Assembly: GCA_016748015.1 (NCBI GenBank)
Contig: JAAOMT010000480.1
Coordinates: 311,356-375,355, forward strand
Source of the DNA: Geosiphon pyriformis
Lineage: Eukaryota > Glomeromycota > Glomeromycetes > Archaeosporales > Geosiphonaceae
Direction of reading: 5' to 3'
Length of the DNA: 64,000 nucleotides
This document shows positions 45,930 to 58,875 of this stretch, one piece after another. Within the stretch, counting starts at the first letter, position 1. Every line of letters starts with the position of its first letter. The notes beneath the pieces were generated by a model. That model did no database searches, was not told the origin of the DNA, and worked only from the letters and a program-made list of their open reading frames with translations. The position numbers and the translations under genes are program-made.

Positions 45930-47384
45930 TGGAAGAGACTGGATCCTCGTGGCCCAGTTCCTGATTGGTTCAGACCTTCTGTTGTGTTTCTTGCGGCTTC
46001 TCATTCCTCTTCCACAGCCTCAGTTGGTGCTGGTCTTCTTAACTTTTATGAGTCTAATGATTTTGTGTCCACCTGCAATCATCTTTCCTAGGTTAATGTT
46101 GATAGTTTGTCAGTATATACGGATGGTTCTTTAAGGAATTTGGGCACAGTTGATTGTAGAGCTGAGATAGCTGTTTTTTTTGAGGACATTGATTTGGGTG
46201 TAGGTGTTGGTGTTCAAGGTTTAGTGTCATCTACTTTGGCAGAGTTACAGGCTATAGCATTGGCTTTGGAGTGCATATCTGCGGCTTGTTCTGTTAATTT
46301 GTTTTTGGATAGTCAAGCAGCTTTAGATATTTGTAAGTCTGAGTTAAGCCTGGTGTGTCCTGACTTTCGCAATCAATATTGGGTCAAGTGTCAGCATATT
46401 CGGAATGTTATTTATAATAAGAATTTGAAAATTAGCTGACACAAAGTCAAGGGCCACTCTGGCATTTCAGAGAATGATCATGCTGATACTGCTTCTCTAT
46501 CTGGTTGGTATCTCCCTCCTTGTGTGGATGGACACTTTTTGTTGGCGGATGGTGGTGTTGTTTCTGGTAATTCTAGACACTTTGTTTGAGATGTTTGCCG
46601 TGCAGTTTGTCATGTGCACTGAAAGATTGGTTTTGGTTCTGGATTTCTGGCTGGTAGTTTGTGTTCAGATGTTGACTGGCTTAGCTCTTCTAGAGTTTGG
46701 CACCCTGATTTGCATATGGCCACTGGTTTCACTAGCAGGTTTACAGCTGATACTCATACTTATCTTATAAAGACTTTGCACTATCGGCTTCCTGTGGCTG
46801 TTTAGAGGTGCATTTATGATAAATGTTACTCTAGTGTTCTGTGTTTGTATTGTGATAAGGTAGAGGTTTCTGATCATGTGTTTTCTTGTGTGGTTGATGA
46901 TTTGGCTCATCGTTAGGTTTTGGAATCCTGCATGTCTTCTTGAAGATTGCTTTCTGGGCTCTCTCTTCCCTTTTCGGTTGTGTTGCAATTGATGTCAACC
47001 TGTGTTCTGGATTTACTGGTTTCCTTAGCTCTTTACGAGAATTTTGTTTTCAATGGTTGGCTTTAGAAGGCTGTTACTGTATTTCATGACCCCAAAATTG
47101 CTGGTGTTAAAATTACTGATTTTGTGTACTCTATATGTTCTGCTTTTAAGAATAATATTTGGTTGGTCCGTACAAAGCATCATGCTTTTATGGAAAAAAA
47201 TGGCCTGATCCCAGTGGATGGGTCATTTGTCATCCCTGTTTCTGGTTTGGTTTCAAGGCTTTCAGCTGGTGTAGTTAAATTGCTTGGTATTACTGAAGCC
47301 TTTGGCATTCTTTTTGGCTTTCACAAGTCTTGTTCATTTTTTTCAGGCATTGGTGACCTGGTGTCTGTTAATATAGTTGTGTAG
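45930..47384 (+). pseudogene. LINE copy 6 ORF2, RNase H and C-terminal zinc motif
   Basis: SVYTDGSLRNLGTVD keeps the first Asp; AELQAIALALECIS, LFLDSQAALDI and HKVKGHSGISENDHADTA give the Glu, Asp and His/Asp of RNase H (46107-46490). The TGG-to-TGA change before HKVKGHSG is typical of the G-to-A decay. CLYCDKVEVSDHVFSC near 46845-46890 is the C-terminal zinc motif. Confidence 0.85.
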
Positions 47385-48050
47385 TGTTGTCCTGACTGGC
47401 TCAAGTGACTGGTTACATGTAGTAAAATGCATGATTCACATCTAGTTTAGATCATTTCATTGATGTATAATTTTAGGTGGTGTTTGGATCTCACTCATTA
47501 AACATAATAAATAAAAAAAATTAAATAGGAATTATGTGCTTACTATATGTGACCAGTTACCCAACTGATCAAAGCTATACTATGTAACTATATTAATAGA
47601 AATATTTCTAACAGCATTAGCATAAAACAAACAACACATTTTTAAACCAAAACTAACTAAATAACTTTTTTCTATTATAAGCAACCAAAAAACATTATTT
47701 GAAACTTTAGCAAAAAAATCATGAACTATATCAAACACAAAGCAATCCTTATACAACAAATTCTTATAATTAATATTAGCTTGGAGCTTTAAATTAGATA
47801 ACCATATCTTTTTTTTGTGTCTAACAACTAAGTTTTAAACAAACTTAACCAGCTTATTAATAGCAGTATCAGCATTCCCAAAAAAAGCTTTGGTCTTCAC
47901 CAATTAATTTTTGAGCACAAAACTTTTACACAATATTATATACAATCTCACATCAGAAATACATAAAGCCAAATTCTGAAAAATTACAGATAAGACCAAG
48001 ACTGCACCAGTCATAAATGCCCAAAGAAAAGAGTGTTCCTTTAACAAATC

Positions 48051-48927
48051 TTAATGGGCTGACAAGTCCAGACTGTAGTTAAAGCTATGGTCCAAAAATT
48101 CTATCTTATTACAGCATATACACAATACACTTAAATAATCACAATTATATAAACACTTCCTAATTGCAATTGGTAATCTTCTATGCAATGTTTTTATCAA
48201 ATATGTGTGTAAACTAGCAGTAAATTTGTTTGTAATTCCAGTCACTATGTGAGAGTCAGAATGCTAAACCAGTATAATAATTTTTTAACTAATATCTCTA
48301 ATGCACAAAAAGTTCACAGATTTGAAGCCAGATTTAATTTCTTATTAAAAACATTTTATAGTATTATAAGCCAATCTAACAAAATGTCATGTATTATCAG
48401 ATATCACTCTACTGTTAGTTAATAAAAATTTCTTTCTAATATTTATAGGAAGAACAAGTCTTGATAATACAGCTCTGTTAGCCAATCTTATTGTCAGATA
48501 TATCAAAATGTTTCTTAACTTTTGTCTATCTTACAAAAATGTCTTTATTATTGACCAAATTATTGATGCATTGTTACTTCACCCAACACTTATTGTAAAA
48601 ATTAGGCACTTTCAACTTTAGCTCAACTTGGTATACATTAATAAATGTTTAACTATCAGAAAAAATAACAACACTGAAACAAGCCAAAATACACTCTAAA
48701 GCTAACACCAAGGCCTGTATTTTAGCTAAAGTTGATAAAAACAAATCATGAACTTGCACCCTTATTCTCATGCCCAAATTTAAGAAGTAAGTGGCAGTAC
48801 TATTAGCAGTATTAGAAGAACCAAAATTTCTAACAGAACCATCAGTGTAAATTAAGATCTCAGACAGTGATGCATTCTTCAAATAAGAATAAACAGCAGT
48901 AAAATTACTGGTGTCCAATAAATTCAT
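48051..48927 (-). pseudogene. LINE copy 7 RNase H and zinc motif remnant
   Basis: 48649-48927 minus encodes ILIYTDGSVRNFGSSNTANS and LAKIQALVLALECILA and ends just before the third acidic residue. Further down, 48051-48245 encodes LYNCDYLSVLCICCNKIEFL, the C-terminal CxxC motif with DHSFNYS. Clearly decayed. Confidence 0.75.
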
Positions 48928-50568
48928 CTCAAAACATTGTCCAAAAGCAAGTAAAAGACTTCAAATCAGACTTTTATCTTTAATAAACTCTAAAACTTAC
49001 ATAAACCAAAAAAACACTGAACCCTTGGAATTTAAACATTTCCAACAGTAAAAATTCTTTCAAAAGAAACATTTTTCATGACTGTTTAAAAATTAATCTG
49101 CAAAGATTATTTTAAAACACTTGAGAGATCTAAAAATCTGAAAATATTCTATTTGGCCCAAAACATCTATAACAGAAAATCTATTTTTAAGATAAAAAGC
49201 ATTGGACAAACCATTGGTCAGAGAAATTTTATTGTGTAAAAATATATAAAATACACCAGTAAAAAAATTGTTCACTAAATTGACTCTTAATCTAACAGAA
49301 AACTAAAAAAAATTTTGGAGAATTTACACTAAAATCTGCAGATCCAATACTCTGTGTTAAAACAGCCTGCTCAGAACACTATTAGTATTTGCAAAACTTA
49401 TAATTAATGCAATTTTTCCTTCTATTTAAACCTGATCAAATGGCTTTAAATTATGCAATAATAGATGATATATAACCTTGCTAGGAAAGTTACTTGGCAG
49501 ATTTGCTTTGGCCTTCAAACTTTTTTTGATTAAATAGTCTCACTTATTATATATACTCTTATTAATATAGCTAAATTAAGTCTTGTACCTAATAATTAGC
49601 TATAAAACTGCTAAAACTAAATAAGAAATTGCTTATTTAAAATAATCATGTATAAAACCATCAATGAAAAAAACTTTACATTTAAGTTAGTTTTCTTTAC
49701 ACTTAAATCAGAGAGATTTTTAGTTAACAAAAATATTTTCAAATACCAATGAGTTTTCCAGTTTTTGCAATTAAAATAGGAAATCCACTTATACACAAAT
49801 CAGCATTACTAGATCTTGGGTATATAGAAATAACCACTGTTTTTTTTATGTTTATTGTAATATTCATGATATTGAAAAACTCATTAGTAATATTCAAAAT
49901 ATTCTACATTGCTATATAACAATTGCCAACTCAAATTGTATTATTCACAAAAGTACCAGCAGCCAAATAAGAGGTTAAGTCTGCATTGAATTTGATTCTG
50001 CCAATTTTAGCAATAAACTTGGTATTCAAAAATTAATTTGTGTCTTTTTACTTTGCACAAAAAAAAGTTGTAAAAAATTTTTCACAGAAGAGTAAAAAAA
50101 CTTTATCTTAATTCAGCTTATTATGCATTATATAACTATTAAACAGCCCAAAGTCTATTATTATCCTGTTTTTACAACTATTGTATATGTGGCCAAAAAA
50201 CCTAATAAACCTGTTACACATTTTTATTCTCTTTAGACACTTTTTTAGATGTGATCAGCTTACTAAATCATAAGTTTTTCATATGTTTTGTAATACCAAT
50301 CAGATTTTTCTATCCTTTTCCAATATATTTTCAACCACAGATCCAATAGCACATATGAAAGATTGAGTTGATGTGCTCTTCAAGACTGAGAAATTGTCCT
50401 TATAGAGAACACTATATTTACTACAGGTCCTAAATATATAATCTGATAAAATCTTTGAGAGAATCTTCCTTGCAGTTTTGATAAGAACAATAGGCTTAGT
50501 ATTGGTTAAGACACTTTTTTATTTATAAGGTTTTGGAATCAATAAAATCCAGATCTCCTTCTAGGCAT

Positions 50569-51366
50569 TGTTACAAGAGGGTTTTTTTGGTATATTTTAA
50601 TTGTTAATATCCCATTTTAATTGCAATCAGTTTCTTGTGAGTTCTTTGATTTTATGTATTGGATATTAATAATAATATACTAAGAGTTTTCTCTTAATGT
50701 TGTGATGTAAGTTTTCTTTTTAATTCTAGTTGTTTTTGTATGTTGTGTACTTTTTTCTAGAGACTAATTTGAAATCTACCCACTATCTAGGGTTTTCTTT
50801 GAGGCTATCTTTGCAATTATCTAAAGTGTTTCTCTAATCTAGAAACACAAAATGTTAATGGCTTTTTTACAATTTCCCTAAATATATAATAAAGCTTTTT
50901 CAATTTAATTAGTAACTACGAAATAATCTTGATCAGAAATTATTCTTCCAAAGGATTCAAAGATAAAATGATAGTTTTATTTACTAGAGAGAATATGTGA
51001 ATTCTATTGTTAATTTCATAATTATAATGTTAATTCAATTTATTATTTTTATTAATTTTTTTTGAATAAGATTTTATTTAGATATTTGTTGCTTTAAATT
51101 GAAACTGTTTGATTTTTTATCATTAAAAACTATTGTATATATATATAATTATTGTTTTACAAAATAATGTCTTGTAATATTCTATTTCCATTATTTCTAA
51201 ATAATGCTTGCTGCTATTGTGAAATAGTGCTTGCTGTTATTGCATGGTAGTGCTTGCTGTTATTTGTAAATTATTTCTTTTTATTTTTATAAATTGTTGT
51301 TGTGCTATTTTATAATTGACTAATTTATATTATTTATAATTTTTATTAAATTCTTAAACTGTAATA
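50569..51366. repeat. Solo LTR, third family, in LINE copy 7
   Basis: Starts TGTTACAAG and ends CTGTAATA (decayed GTAACA), 798 bp, flanked by GCAT at 50565-50568 and 51367-51370. Removing it rejoins LINE copy 7. It carries three tandem units of about 23 bp at 51201-51264. Orientation cannot be set without internal sequence. Confidence 0.8.
51201..51264. repeat. Three tandem 23-bp units in the solo LTR
   Basis: ATAATGCTTGCTGCTATTG, ATAGTGCTTGCTGTTATTG and GTAGTGCTTGCTGTTATT recur at 51201, 51224 and 51247. Confidence 0.8.
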
Positions 51367-52297
51367 GCATTAAAAACAGATTTTGTTACTAAGCACAAAT
51401 TGAGCAAGCACAAAAAAAACTCCAGAATCTTTTCATCACAATGCTTTTACATCTCATTGAAAATGTCTAATAAATTGGCAGTCTTGTTATTAAGAAGATT
51501 CTTGACCACTAACATGAATTTCTTGAAACCAATGTGTGACATAATCCCAAAAAATGCTTTTTTATTGATATAATCAAAAAATGCAAACTGATTCTACTAT
51601 TAAGAAGAAATAAAGTTTTTAACAACATACTTCCAATCTTCCATAATTGAATCTACTCTATACTTAACCAAGTCAAGCTTCAAGATCAGATTACTATTCT
51701 TAACCAAATAATTTAATGTAATCTTTTTAAAAGCCTTTTTCAGCATATTTTTTATTATCTGACTCTTGTTGCTAGTAAAAGCTTCTATGTGTTTAATTAT
51801 GGCTGTTTTAATATAAAAATCTTTAACTGCCTTAAATTTTATTAACTTATAAGACTGATAAAACTTTTTGTTTTGAGTTAATGATTGTTTAATTATTACT
51901 TTGCCACAATTGACATCAAAAAACTCTTTAAACTTGACTATTTAATTAGGATCCAAGACAAACCACTTATTACACAAAACCAAAAGCCTAACTAAATCAC
52001 TCAATCTGTATACTTTTAGTATTCTCAATACTAATAATTCCAATTTGTAAAGTCTAAAAGTTGAGGCATTTTTTTTTGCATTGTTATTTCAAAACCAGGT
52101 TTTTTTAAGTGAAACTTCAGCAACAGAGCACATTATTTGACTGAGCAATGTTTACATTCTATTAGCATCTGAATTTTTTTCACATTTCTTAAAGTTATTA
52201 ACAGTGGCCAAAGCAGCTGTCAATAACAAATTTTTGTATTTCTTTCAAACTTTATTACCAATATTATTGATTTTGAACTTCTACTTTTTTTTAACAG

Positions 52298-53206
52298 TGT
52301 TATTTAAAAAAAGAAAGCCTATCAAAAAAAGAAGAAAAAATGTGATCTGAAAAAAAACGTGATGAAACGTAAAGAAACACAGAATAGCACACAATAACAT
52401 TGGATAATACATTATAACATAAGATAATGTGTTATAACGTAGAATAACGTGTTATAATGCAGAATAACACAGAATAATACATAATAACATCAGATAATGT
52501 ATTATAATATAAAATAATTAGTTATAATATAAGAAAACAAAGCAATAGCTAGCAAGAACAGATGATCCAAACCAATCCTATAAAACTAGAAAATACATAT
52601 ATATAGCAGTAGCATTAGAAGCAGAAAAGAGAAGATCTTCAGACAAAAATTCATTAATTATTATTTCCCTATTATTCCAAAATATTAATAAATATACTTA
52701 TTCAACATCTCAAATCCAGTTGTTTGTTATCAACTCTAAATGTTGATAGTAATTAGTACTTAAAACATGTAGGAACAATAGCCCTTGATTACAGCTATTA
52801 ACAGAATACTAACTTATATTGCCTTGGTTTATTGTCTTTATTTTTTTTTATCTCTTTTATTTTTTCTTTATTTTTTTGTTGTGTATATTAATTGATTAAG
52901 AATTAAGCACTAAGTATTAACATTAAAGATTGCCTGATAAAAGACCCCTACAAGTGGATAAAACATGTAAGAATTACAGATTGCTTATCAGAGGATTGCT
53001 GGTCATCATGCTAAGAAAGAAATTGATGGAATTGTGATTCCGAAAAGCTACAGATAAAACCACATGGAAATTTTTGTTCATTATACAAAGAACTCCAATC
53101 AAAACTTTCAGATCAAAACACCTTCAGACATTACTAATGTTATCAATTAAGCACCAGGTTATGGGTTTGTTATTTGCTTTGAGACTCCAAATAATCACCT
53201 GTAACA
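52298..53206 (+). repeat. Solo LTR related to element A LTRs, in LINE copy 7
   Basis: Starts TGTTATTT and ends CCTGTAACA, 909 bp, flanked by ACAG at 52294-52297 and 53207-53210. Its region 52381-52530 is the reverse-complement equivalent of the 10-bp phased array in the LTRs of element A, so it belongs to the same or a sister family in opposite orientation. LINE copy 7 resumes on both sides. Confidence 0.85.
52381..52530 (+). repeat. 10-bp phased array in the solo LTR
   Basis: Fifteen exact 10-bp units with consensus NNDATAAYRY (AGAATAGCAC, ACAATAACAT, TGGATAATAC, ATTATAACAT and so on). Confidence 0.9.
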
Positions 53207-53229
53207 ACAGCTTGTTTGTAAACTAAATT

Positions 53230-55834
53230 GAGCTAAGAACAATAAAAGCTTTTCAAGCTAATATTCACTAAAATGATCTTATGATCAGTGTCAAAAAACA
53301 CATCTAGGCAATAAACTTGCTAATTAAAAGATAAGTCTCAAAGATTTTTGCTAACTAAGACAAATTCAATATATTTGTTTATTCCTCTAAAGTTGGATTA
53401 TGTAAACAATTTATATACAGAAAAGCCAACAAAAAAATCACTCAAACTTATGTTTATAAACTTTTTAAAACTTGCACTGTAGTTAAAATTATTTTTGTTG
53501 AAGTTTCTTCCAAAGACCACAAAAGTGTTATTATTCAAAGCTTTAGTTACTATTAAATTAATTTTACTTGACTGAAGCAGTCTTTTTTTTAAAGTTGCTC
53601 CAGCATACAAACCCAAAATAAAAACTAAAAAACAATCCTTAAATAGCAACTGTATTAACAAAAGCCAACTGGTTATTTTTAAGATTTTGTGTATATGCCT
53701 TGCAATATTATTGTTCATAATTATAGTGACACTAGATTCTAGATGATCAAAGTCCATACCAAAAGCAAAAATCCTAACTCTATTAAACTTGTTCATTATC
53801 TATAGCTGAATCTTGTCTCTTAACTTTGTTTTTATGACAATAGATATAAAATTACTTTTATCTCTTTGCTAATACACAATGTCTTTTTGTTTCACTAAAA
53901 TGTTTATGTTCCTAATATTGCACATAACTACTTTTTAGATTAAACTAATTATTGAGGAAAAGGGTTCATAAAAAAAACCAAGCTAGCACACAATTAATTC
54001 AACTTTGTTAACACTAATCCAATAGACACCTTAAAAACAACCATCTTAGATTCCAAAACATTGACTTTAATGATTGAGACTCTAGAGCTACTTAAGCTTA
54101 ATTCCAAGAATCTTGCCAATTTCAATGGAGCAGAAAAAAAAAAATTTTGTGAAGCATCCAAAATTATATTCAAGTCTAAGAAAATAAAAGATGCTAAAAA
54201 GATACTTGAAACCATATTTAAAACCAAATCCAAATCTGAGACCAAAAAAATTATTAAAACTGGTGAAGATAAAGCAAATACTAGAAATACCAAATTTAAG
54301 TTGCCCAATTTGCACACAATTATTAACATCTGGTTAGTTAGCAATTCTAAAAAACATTCCAAAGAAGCCAACTAATTATTTATACAAGACACTTTATAAA
54401 AAGCAAAAAAAGCACTATTTGAACAGAAACTATCAAACAAAAAAAAAGCTAAAGAGAAGCCAGAATGGGCACCAACAGAAACAGTTGTCAGGGAAATTAT
54501 CTGCACCCAGAATTTGCCACCAAAAGCAGTAAATTAAAATATGAGCACATTTTTTTTTGCATAGAAACAAGTGAACTGAAAGTACTTCTGATTTGGAACA
54601 TATTTTTTATAAAATCTTTTTTAAACTGAAGCAACAGAAAATAAAGAATTACACTCCAAAAATGAATGTTCAAAATGCCCATACTTCTTACAACAAACCA
54701 AATTAAATCTAGTTTAAGAAAGCTTGACATTGCCCAAAATAGGCTTAGTATAAAAGGCTAATTCTAGATTTTTTTCTGATTCAAAACCAATTACTGTACA
54801 ACAAACTTTATTATTCATGTTAAATAAATAATTGATAATACAAGTTTTTTACCAGCTCTTTTCAAAAGAGTTTTAAGATCATAAGCAGTTGTTTCTAAAC
54901 AAAAGCACTTTAAACTAATCTTTTGATGCTCAGATATCATGATTTTCTATAGCTTTGATTATGCATACTGAATTTTTCTCAATCAAAAATAACTATTTCA
55001 TAGTTAATTGATCAGCCTGAGCTGATTCAGCAAACTTCACTACAGCCTTTTGTTACAGTCCAATTAGTTGTAATCAGATCAACACTATTTTATCAAACTT
55101 GGCTACTGCAGTGACAATCATATTTTTTGGTGTATCTATGAGAATTTTTTTAATAACTATGGCCTAATCTGGACAAAATTTTTGTCTCTTGAGATTGCTG
55201 TTTATCATAATACCATTTTTTTTGGTTAATAAAGCAGTCTTTTCTATGTTCTTCTTTGATGTAAATATTAATCTGATAATCTCTTTAAATTTTGAGAAAG
55301 TAGTAGTTTCTTTAAAACCATTGATTATTAAGAATAACTTTCTGATAAACTGAGTTTTTGCTGTTGTAGATTTGTTTTTTACCACTAAGAAATCTATGTC
55401 CAAGGCAAAAGATTTTTTGACTAATACTTTAATTCAAATTTTAACAATTTTCAGGTCAATCTATCTGTTTTTCAAAGAGATGTTAAGAGAGAAAAAAAGA
55501 GGTTCATCATTATAATCTATGCCATAATTAATGGAACCAATAGGAGAACCACACTCCAAACTAATATCTGTTATTTTTTTTGCCTTAAGAGTGTTTGCTG
55601 CTAAACTGAAAAAAAAGCCACTATTGACACCCAAAAACATACTGGCATTTTCATTATTACCAGATATACTGTTTTTATCCGAGTATATGCCACTGCTAAC
55701 AACAGGTTTAACCAAAAAAATATTTTTTTCATTACTAGAATGTTTGATATTGCCAACTGAAATCTTTTTTTCCAGAAAAAAGAACCTCCAACAGAGCTCT
55801 GTAAAGCATCTTTGAATGATTTTTTTTTTAACAT
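53230..55834 (-). pseudogene. LINE copy 7 ORF1 and endonuclease remnants
   Basis: ORF1: MLKKKSFKDALQSSVGGSFF at 55834, FALDIDFLVVKNKSTTA near 55400, VTAVAKFDKIVL-type RRM remnants, and CRKYGHFEHSFL (eroded knuckle, 54640-54690). A C-terminal coiled-coil part is open at 53994-54371. Endonuclease: 53398-53796 open with VFILGLYAGATLKK and VVFGRNFNKNNFN; FFDTDHKI at 53270-53300 gives the final DH. Confidence 0.75.
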
Positions 55835-55860
55835 ACTGTTACTTGAAGCAACTATTAGAT

Positions 55861-57008
55861 CTATTATAAAGAGATTATTTGTTTAAAAAATGTTGTAAAA
55901 AACTAACAAGATAAGATAAAAACAAAAAAACTTCTATTTCAAAAAAACACTCTTTGAGAAATTTGAGAAGAAAGAAAGAAGTTTTTTTTAAAATTAAATA
56001 ATTAAATAAGTTAATTATTTAAACAAATATAAAAAAGATAACAAAAAATAATAATTTTATTATCAATTTGTTATTAAAAATTTAAAGATTTTTTATAATA
56101 ATAACAATTATATTATAATTAATTTTAATTAATGTTTAAAAAAACTTTAGATAAAAAAACTTAAAACTAAAAATAGTGTTTTAAAACTAGTAAAAATTAA
56201 TTTATTGCTATTTTATTTAGAAAAAGTGTTTTTGTAAAGTATTATTAAGCAGTTTTAATAATTATAAGTAAAAATATTATTAAACACTTCAAAATTCAAA
56301 AAATTGTGATTTTTTTCCTTTTTGTTCTAATTATAATTATAAAAATACAAAAAAATCATAATTTTGTTAAAGTTTTTAAAACTGTTTTTGCTTGTTAATT
56401 TATTTTAATAAACAAAGATAATATTAAGATTTTTTTATAATATTTATAAAATCAAATTGGTTAATATTTTATTTAATTATATTATTTTTGAAATTAATAA
56501 TTTAATTGCTTAAATTTATAATTAAGCTTGTTTTATTTTTAACGACAAAAAAACTTTTAATATTGTTATTATTAAAACCAATACTTTAAAAAAGAATTAT
56601 ATTTAATAAAAAACTTTTAAATATTAGGATTATTATAAGTATTAAAGTTTGAATTACTTGGTTTTTAATTGTAAAGCTGTTTTTTGGGGTTGAAAGTTTT
56701 TTTTTAAGCTTTTTATAAATTAGTTTGTTGACTTAATATTTTATATTAAAATCACTGCTTTTTTATTATTACATAATTTTATTTACTAAAAAAGTATCTA
56801 ACCGGAACCCGTTTTCTATTTATTTAGTAACAATCAAATTTATTCATTTGACATTAGATTCAAATAATTTAGGTATTGGCGGATTAAAAGTAATTTTCAA
56901 TACATAATGGCTAGCACCTAAAAACTCATGCAACGAATATATTAGGGAATCTTCAAAAGGCAAGTAAAGACTTGAAATTAATTATCTTCTATGACGAATT
57001 TGATTCAG
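55861..57008. other. AT-rich spacer downstream of the histone deacetylase gene
   Basis: 55861-56000 holds the LINE copy 7 leader (poly-pyrimidine on the minus strand). The rest is very AT-rich with no codon-like pattern; 56800-57008 rises in complexity and likely includes the HDAC 3' UTR. Confidence 0.5.
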
Positions 57009-58699
57009 TTAATCAAGATCCATGAAATTCTGTTCATCTTTTTCTTGATCGCTATTTCCATCAAAATATTCATTATCATTCCACTTGTTACGCTTGGGTC
57101 TCTTATTTACACGTTGATCCTCGCGGGCATCACTTGTTTCCTCATCACGTTCCTGTAAATATTCTAATATTCCATCAGGAAACTCTTGCATTTGAACTCC
57201 AGGAGCACCATCCAAATATCTCAACTGCTCAAAGATAATTTCGGTCAACCGCTTCAAATCCGCCTTTGTATTTTGATTGTCAACACGGCCGACTAGATGT
57301 GGATGCAATTTGAAATCTGGCTCAAAAAAATCCAGATATTTGCTTTGCTTCGGTAATTCGTTGGGTAATTCAGTGTCAAGTAAAACACTAGTTTCGTATG
57401 TCCAACATCGCGCTACATTATGGATTGTGTAACCCCCACCTCCAAGCACCAATAATGGAATCTGCCAGCTTTTTATGATTCGGACACATTCACCATGTGC
57501 TCTTATACTTAAATTAAATGCGCCTAAACGATCCAAGCCTAAGGAATCAGCGCCACATTGTAATACTATGACATTTGGTTGATAACGATCTCGTATAGCA
57601 GTCATAATTTGCTTGAACAAGTTAACATAGTTCTCATCATCGATACCGTTTTTCAATGGAACGTTTATGCTGTAGTATTTTCCAAGTTCGCTTCCAATTT
57701 CGTTCGTGTCTCCTGTTCCTGGGAAAAATTCTGGTTCATACTTATGAAAGGAGACTGTCATCACCCGGTCCGTGGTATAAAAGGCCTCTTGAACTCCATC
57801 ACCATGATGTATATCAATATCAATATATAAAACTCGGGCATAATATCTGCAAAACTAAATATTATTAGCAAAAAATAAAATAAAATTGTAATATTAGAAC
57901 CAACCTTAATAACTGTCGAATGGCCAACACGATATCGTTGACATAACAAAAACCGGAAGCTTCATAACTTTTAGCATGATGCAATCCGCCGCTCCAATTT
58001 ATGCAAATATCCGCACCTTTTGAGCATAATTTCTGTGCAGCTGCCATTGAAGCACCAGTGTAAATTCGACAAAAATCCCATAATCCATCAAATACTGGGC
58101 AATCATCTCCAAAGTTGAAATTCGACAACACATCTGCGAATTCCGTGTCGCGATTAGCTGGGGTGATCCTAATGCACAGGAATATAGATTAAATCAAAAA
58201 TGAAACCGTTTACTACCTAAAAAAGATCCATGAAATAACCTTACTTTTTTAAAAATTCTACGTAGTCTGATTCATGGAATTCTAAGAGTTCAGCCTCCGT
58301 GGCCATGCGAGGGCAATAAACTTCCATATGTTCATGTAAGCCATAATTTATAACCAGATCATTAGTTAGAGTGAGTCGATGTGGTTTCATGGGATGACCG
58401 GTCTTTTTTGTGTCATAAACCTTTAAAAGAGAGAATCAAGGGAAATATGACTTAGGGAGTAAAACCAAAAAACCTAAACAAAAAAAAAGGCATGAAATAT
58501 TTTTATTTAGCGTAACGGCGTAACAATGGTTTTGCAGCTATACACATACCCCTGTACCTACACCGTAATGAAAAGAGCCTACGTCTTTGTTGTGAAAATA
58601 AGCAACATGTGGTCGTGAATGAGGTCTGACGAACGTGGGGGCTGGTTGGGAGCGAGTTGTTCGAGAGCGAGTTTCTGTGGTAAATGTTGGTGAACTCAT
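57009..58699 (-). CDS. HOS2: Class I histone deacetylase, Hos2/HDAC3-like
   Basis: Zinc-dependent removal of acetyl groups from histone lysines in the nucleus; Hos2 acts in the Set3 complex, HDAC3 in NCoR/SMRT. Four exons: 58550-58699, 58245-58420, 57905-58168 and 57009-57846, joined at GT-AG sites with matching phases to 475 codons, a normal class I length. Fold and catalysis: [52 protein letters not shown] (His pair), [17 protein letters not shown] (zinc Asp and His), [12 protein letters not shown] (zinc Asp), [20 protein letters not shown] (catalytic Tyr). The C-terminus is acidic with a basic patch (NKRPKRNKW), possibly a nuclear signal. HDAC3-like features are HYG and the ADSLG.DRLG run. 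It starts 176 bp from divergent CDC73. Confidence 0.93.
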
Positions 58700-58875
58700 T
58701 TTTGGAGAAGATAGATAGGAAAGGGTATTTTTAAATTTGTTGGTCTAGTGAGATCTGATCTCAAATACTCTGATGCAATGGTTATCAGTATGCGGCTAAT
58801 CAATAACAATTAACCTTCACTTTTGTCGCTGGCTCAGTCTTTACCTTTCCTTAGTACATATTTGCTTCACCCCAA
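58700..58875. promoter_or_regulatory. Shared divergent promoter of the deacetylase gene and CDC73
   Basis: Only 176 bp separate the two ATG codons on opposite strands, so both promoters and 5' UTRs must fit here. GC is near 40 percent, well above the transposon regions. I see no clear TATA box; a pyrimidine-rich stretch (CTTTACCTTTCC) precedes the CDC73 start. Confidence 0.7.

Larger units (their letters stand above)
40780..47517 (+). mobile_element. LINE copy 6: full length, plus strand
   Basis: The 5' leader at 40780, ORF1 from 40916, ORF2 from about 42716 to 47384, and the 3' end TTAAACATAATAAATAAAAA near 47517. All domains are present including a complete RT palm. At least fifteen in-frame stops and some frame changes interrupt the ORFs, mostly TGA or TAG. 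Confidence 0.88.
47525..55860 (-). mobile_element. LINE copy 7: nearly full length, minus strand, split by two solo LTRs
   Basis: Minus-strand pieces in order: ORF1 55860-54000 (MLKKKSFKDALQSSVGGSFF at 55834), endonuclease 53880-53230, linker and RT start 52290-51400, RT and RNase H 50560-47600. Its sequence resumes exactly across the solo LTRs at 50569-51366 and 52298-53206. The 3' end meets LINE copy 6 tail to tail and lacks the last stretch of 3' UTR. RNase H remnant: LIYTDGSVRNFGSS near 48855. All frames are broken. Confidence 0.82.

Noticed and set aside
34140-47517. LINE copies 5 and 6 as one inverted duplication
   Set aside because: They differ in ORF1 sequence, deletion state and 5' leader, so they are independent insertions of one family.
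52298-53206. Separate gene or unknown insert in LINE copy 7
   Set aside because: TG...CA ends, ACAG duplication and array similarity to element A LTRs identify it as a solo LTR.
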